Source: Gammaproteobacteria bacterium (GTDB lineage Bacteria > Pseudomonadota > Gammaproteobacteria > S012-40). Taken from it: a DNA stretch of 7,502 nt. This document shows, in pieces, positions 6,120 through 7,502 of the stretch (within the stretch, counting starts at the first letter, position 1; every line of letters starts with the position of its first letter). The stretch covers positions 1-7,502 of the forward strand of contig JAOTSL010000153.1 of the NCBI GenBank assembly GCA_029864945.1. Direction: 5' to 3'. A program made the translations under genes and the position numbers. Under the pieces are notes generated by a model. That model saw nothing but the letters and a program-made list of their open reading frames with translations, did no database searches and was not told the DNA's origin.

Positions 6120-7436
6120 TCAAACGGTTCCAAATTTTGTTTCAACACTTATTCCAGCATTCTTCAGCAACTGTGTTGGTAAGATACCGCCGACACAAAC
6201 AATAATCGCATCATTTTGTACCGCAGATATCTCACCGTTATATTCTATATCCACTCTTTCAGGGGTAACTTCTTTAACCGCAGACTTAAACATAACTGTT
6301 AGCCTGCCAGCCTTCTCAGCCACCTCGACACGCTCTCTATTCTTTGCTTTAGCACGAGAGAAACTATCCGAACGATATGACAGTGTCACCGTCGTATCCG
6401 GTTCATCTGCAATACTACAAGCTGCCTCCAATGCACTATCACCACCACCAACAACCAACACATGCTGATTTGTGTACTGAGCAGGATCAATCATACTGTA
6501 CACCACTTTAGGAAGCTCCTCACCGGGTACATCCATCTTACGTGGCGTCCCCCTTCTGCCAATAGCAAGTAATACCGAGCGTGTATTATGTTTTCCTTTT
6601 GAGGTGGTCACGATAAAACCATCGTCTTTTCTTTCTCCGGCAGCTTCTATTTTATCCATTCGCTCATGATAAGAAATATTTAACTCGTGCTTGGCCACAA
6701 TTCCAGTCCAGAACTCCAATAATTGTTCTTTGGTTGTTTCTTTAAAATTCATCATACCCTCAAGCGGCAGTTCAATTGGCGCTGTCATAACAATTTTGCC
6801 ACGAGGATATTGAAAGACGGTTCCACCAAGTGAGTCCTGCTCTATTACGATATAATTTAGATTTTTTTCCTTAGCAGCCAACGCCGCACCAATCCCTGCC
6901 GGCCCAGACCCAATAATGATAAGATCATAACAATCCGGCTGATTTAAACCTTCAAGTTCAGCAATATGCGAAACTGCAGTCTTACCCTGTTTTATCGCAT
7001 TTCGAATCAGGCCCATGCCACCCAATTCGCCCGCAATAAAAATACCTGGCACATTAGTCTCTAAATCTCCATTCAACTGAGGAATATCTATTCCACGTGT
7101 TTCCGTACCAAATACCAATGTAATGCCTTCAGTGGGACAGGCAGTGGCACAACGTCCATGCCCTATGCAGGCACTAGCAGTTACCAATGTCGCTCTGTTA
7201 TCAACTAAACCAAACACTTTTTTTTCGGGACACGCTTCAATACAAGAGGTGCAACCTACACACAATGCGGTATCAATAATTGGATGCAATGACGCAGGCT
7301 CACCCAACCCCGATGAAATAGATTGATGCAACCTCTCTAGACTTTTTTCAGTTTTTTTATTGAGTAAAGTCGTATATCCCCACCAACATAAAAACCCTGT
7401 TCCAGCATAAAAAACAATCGTATAAAAATATTCCAT
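6120..7436 (-). CDS. Membrane-anchored ferredoxin-fused FAD/NAD(P)H oxidoreductase
   Basis: From ATG 7436-7434 the protein has 438 residues. Residues 4-24 form one membrane segment followed by NKK, placing the rest in the cytoplasm. A ferredoxin-type module follows: Cys59, Cys62, Cys65 and Cys69-Pro make a normal [4Fe-4S] motif, while the second motif reads CIGHGRCATACP, with His93 where the second Cys is expected. Next is TNVPGIFIAGELGG (127-140), normally the C-terminal FAD segment of thioredoxin-reductase-like proteins. Then come an FAD dinucleotide motif GSGPAG (176-181) and an NAD(P) motif GGGDSA (330-335) with YR..SFSRAK after it, as in YpdA/ferredoxin-NADP reductase-like proteins. There is no redox CxxC, so it is not a disulfide reductase. 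It likely passes electrons between NAD(P)H, flavin and Fe-S clusters; the partner is unknown. The frame extends to a TTG at 7487, but ATG 7436 is preferred because it puts the membrane segment at the N-terminus. Confidence 0.9.
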   Translation of the reverse strand: MEYFYTIVFYAGTGFLCWWGYTTLLNKKTEKSLERLHQSISSGLGEPASLHPIIDTALCVGCTSCIEACPEKKVFGLVDNRATLVTASACIGHGRCATACPTEGITLVFGTETRGIDIPQLNGDLETNVPGIFIAGELGGMGLIRNAIKQGKTAVSHIAELEGLNQPDCYDLIIIGSGPAGIGAALAAKEKNLNYIVIEQDSLGGTVFQYPRGKIVMTAPIELPLEGMMNFKETTKEQLLEFWTGIVAKHELNISYHERMDKIEAAGERKDDGFIVTTSKGKHNTRSVLLAIGRRGTPRKMDVPGEELPKVVYSMIDPAQYTNQHVLVVGGGDSALEAACSIADEPDTTVTLSYRSDSFSRAKAKNRERVEVAEKAGRLTVMFKSAVKEVTPERVDIEYNGEISAVQNDAIIVCVGGILPTQLLKNAGISVETKFGTV

Positions 7437-7502
7437 ACCAACTACCTGATTTATATTAAATTTAATAAAAACATTACATAAACACAATAGAGCCCATTAA
7501 CC
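7437..7502 (-). other. Leader of the oxidoreductase-ankyrin operon
   Basis: This is very AT-rich on the minus strand, with TAATAT and TATAAAT stretches that could serve as a -10 box; I find no good -35 partner. AGGTAG just upstream of ATG 7436 is the likely ribosome binding site. The promoter may lie here or beyond the window. Confidence 0.3.

Noticed and set aside
5968..6468. Open frame of 166 codons on the + strand spanning the junction of two genes
   Set aside because: It is antisense to the signal peptide of the ankyrin protein and the NAD(P)-binding region of the oxidoreductase, both clearly coding on the minus strand.
6120..7436. Thioredoxin reductase
   Set aside because: The redox-active CxxC of thioredoxin reductases is absent. 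The ferredoxin module and membrane anchor point to a different electron-transfer role.
7437..7487. TTG start extending the oxidoreductase by 17 residues
   Set aside because: The extension is AT-rich with no domain sequence. ATG 7436 is preceded by a plausible ribosome binding site and starts directly before the membrane segment.

Overview
The window looks like a stretch of a moderately AT-rich gammaproteobacterial chromosome, probably a marine, polysaccharide-degrading lineage such as the Cellvibrionales. That placement is an inference from the modular lipoprotein cellulase homologue, the Sel1/ankyrin protein and the codon use; no rRNA or marker gene is present to prove it. All five genes I can support lie on the minus strand. 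No tRNA, rRNA, CRISPR array or transposase gene was seen.

Layout, in increasing + coordinates. (1) 1-2767: the 5' 922 codons of a large glycoside hydrolase family 9 (GH9) lipoprotein that runs off the left edge. Its order is lipoprotein signal, CBM2-like module, CBM3-like module, Pro/Val/Asp linker, GH9 domain. (2) 2768-3592: about 825 bases without a convincing gene. They hold the GH9 upstream region, a terminator-like hairpin, and two palindromic insertion-like elements (3173-3314 and 3511-3591), each flanked by exact short direct repeats. (3) 3593-3928: a small lipoprotein of unknown function. (4) 4053-6116: an exported 687-residue protein with two Sel1-like repeats and about 15 ankyrin repeats in two blocks. 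(5) 6120-7436: a membrane-anchored ferredoxin/FAD/NAD(P) oxidoreductase. Its stop lies 3 bases before the ankyrin gene's start, so these two form a transcriptional unit, with the small lipoprotein possibly a third member.

The most notable observation is that the GH9 domain keeps the family fold signatures but has lost both catalytic carboxylates. The base position of the DAGD motif is Gly (residue 501) and the catalytic acid position is Asn (residue 888). Together with many changes in the substrate cleft, this points to a cellulase pseudoenzyme displayed as a surface or outer-membrane lipoprotein, possibly a polysaccharide binder or sensor. The second notable item is the redox operon: an oxidoreductase with a Cys-to-His change in its second Fe-S motif and an apparently circularly permuted flavin domain, coupled to an exported Sel1/ankyrin scaffold. 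I know of no described function for that pair.
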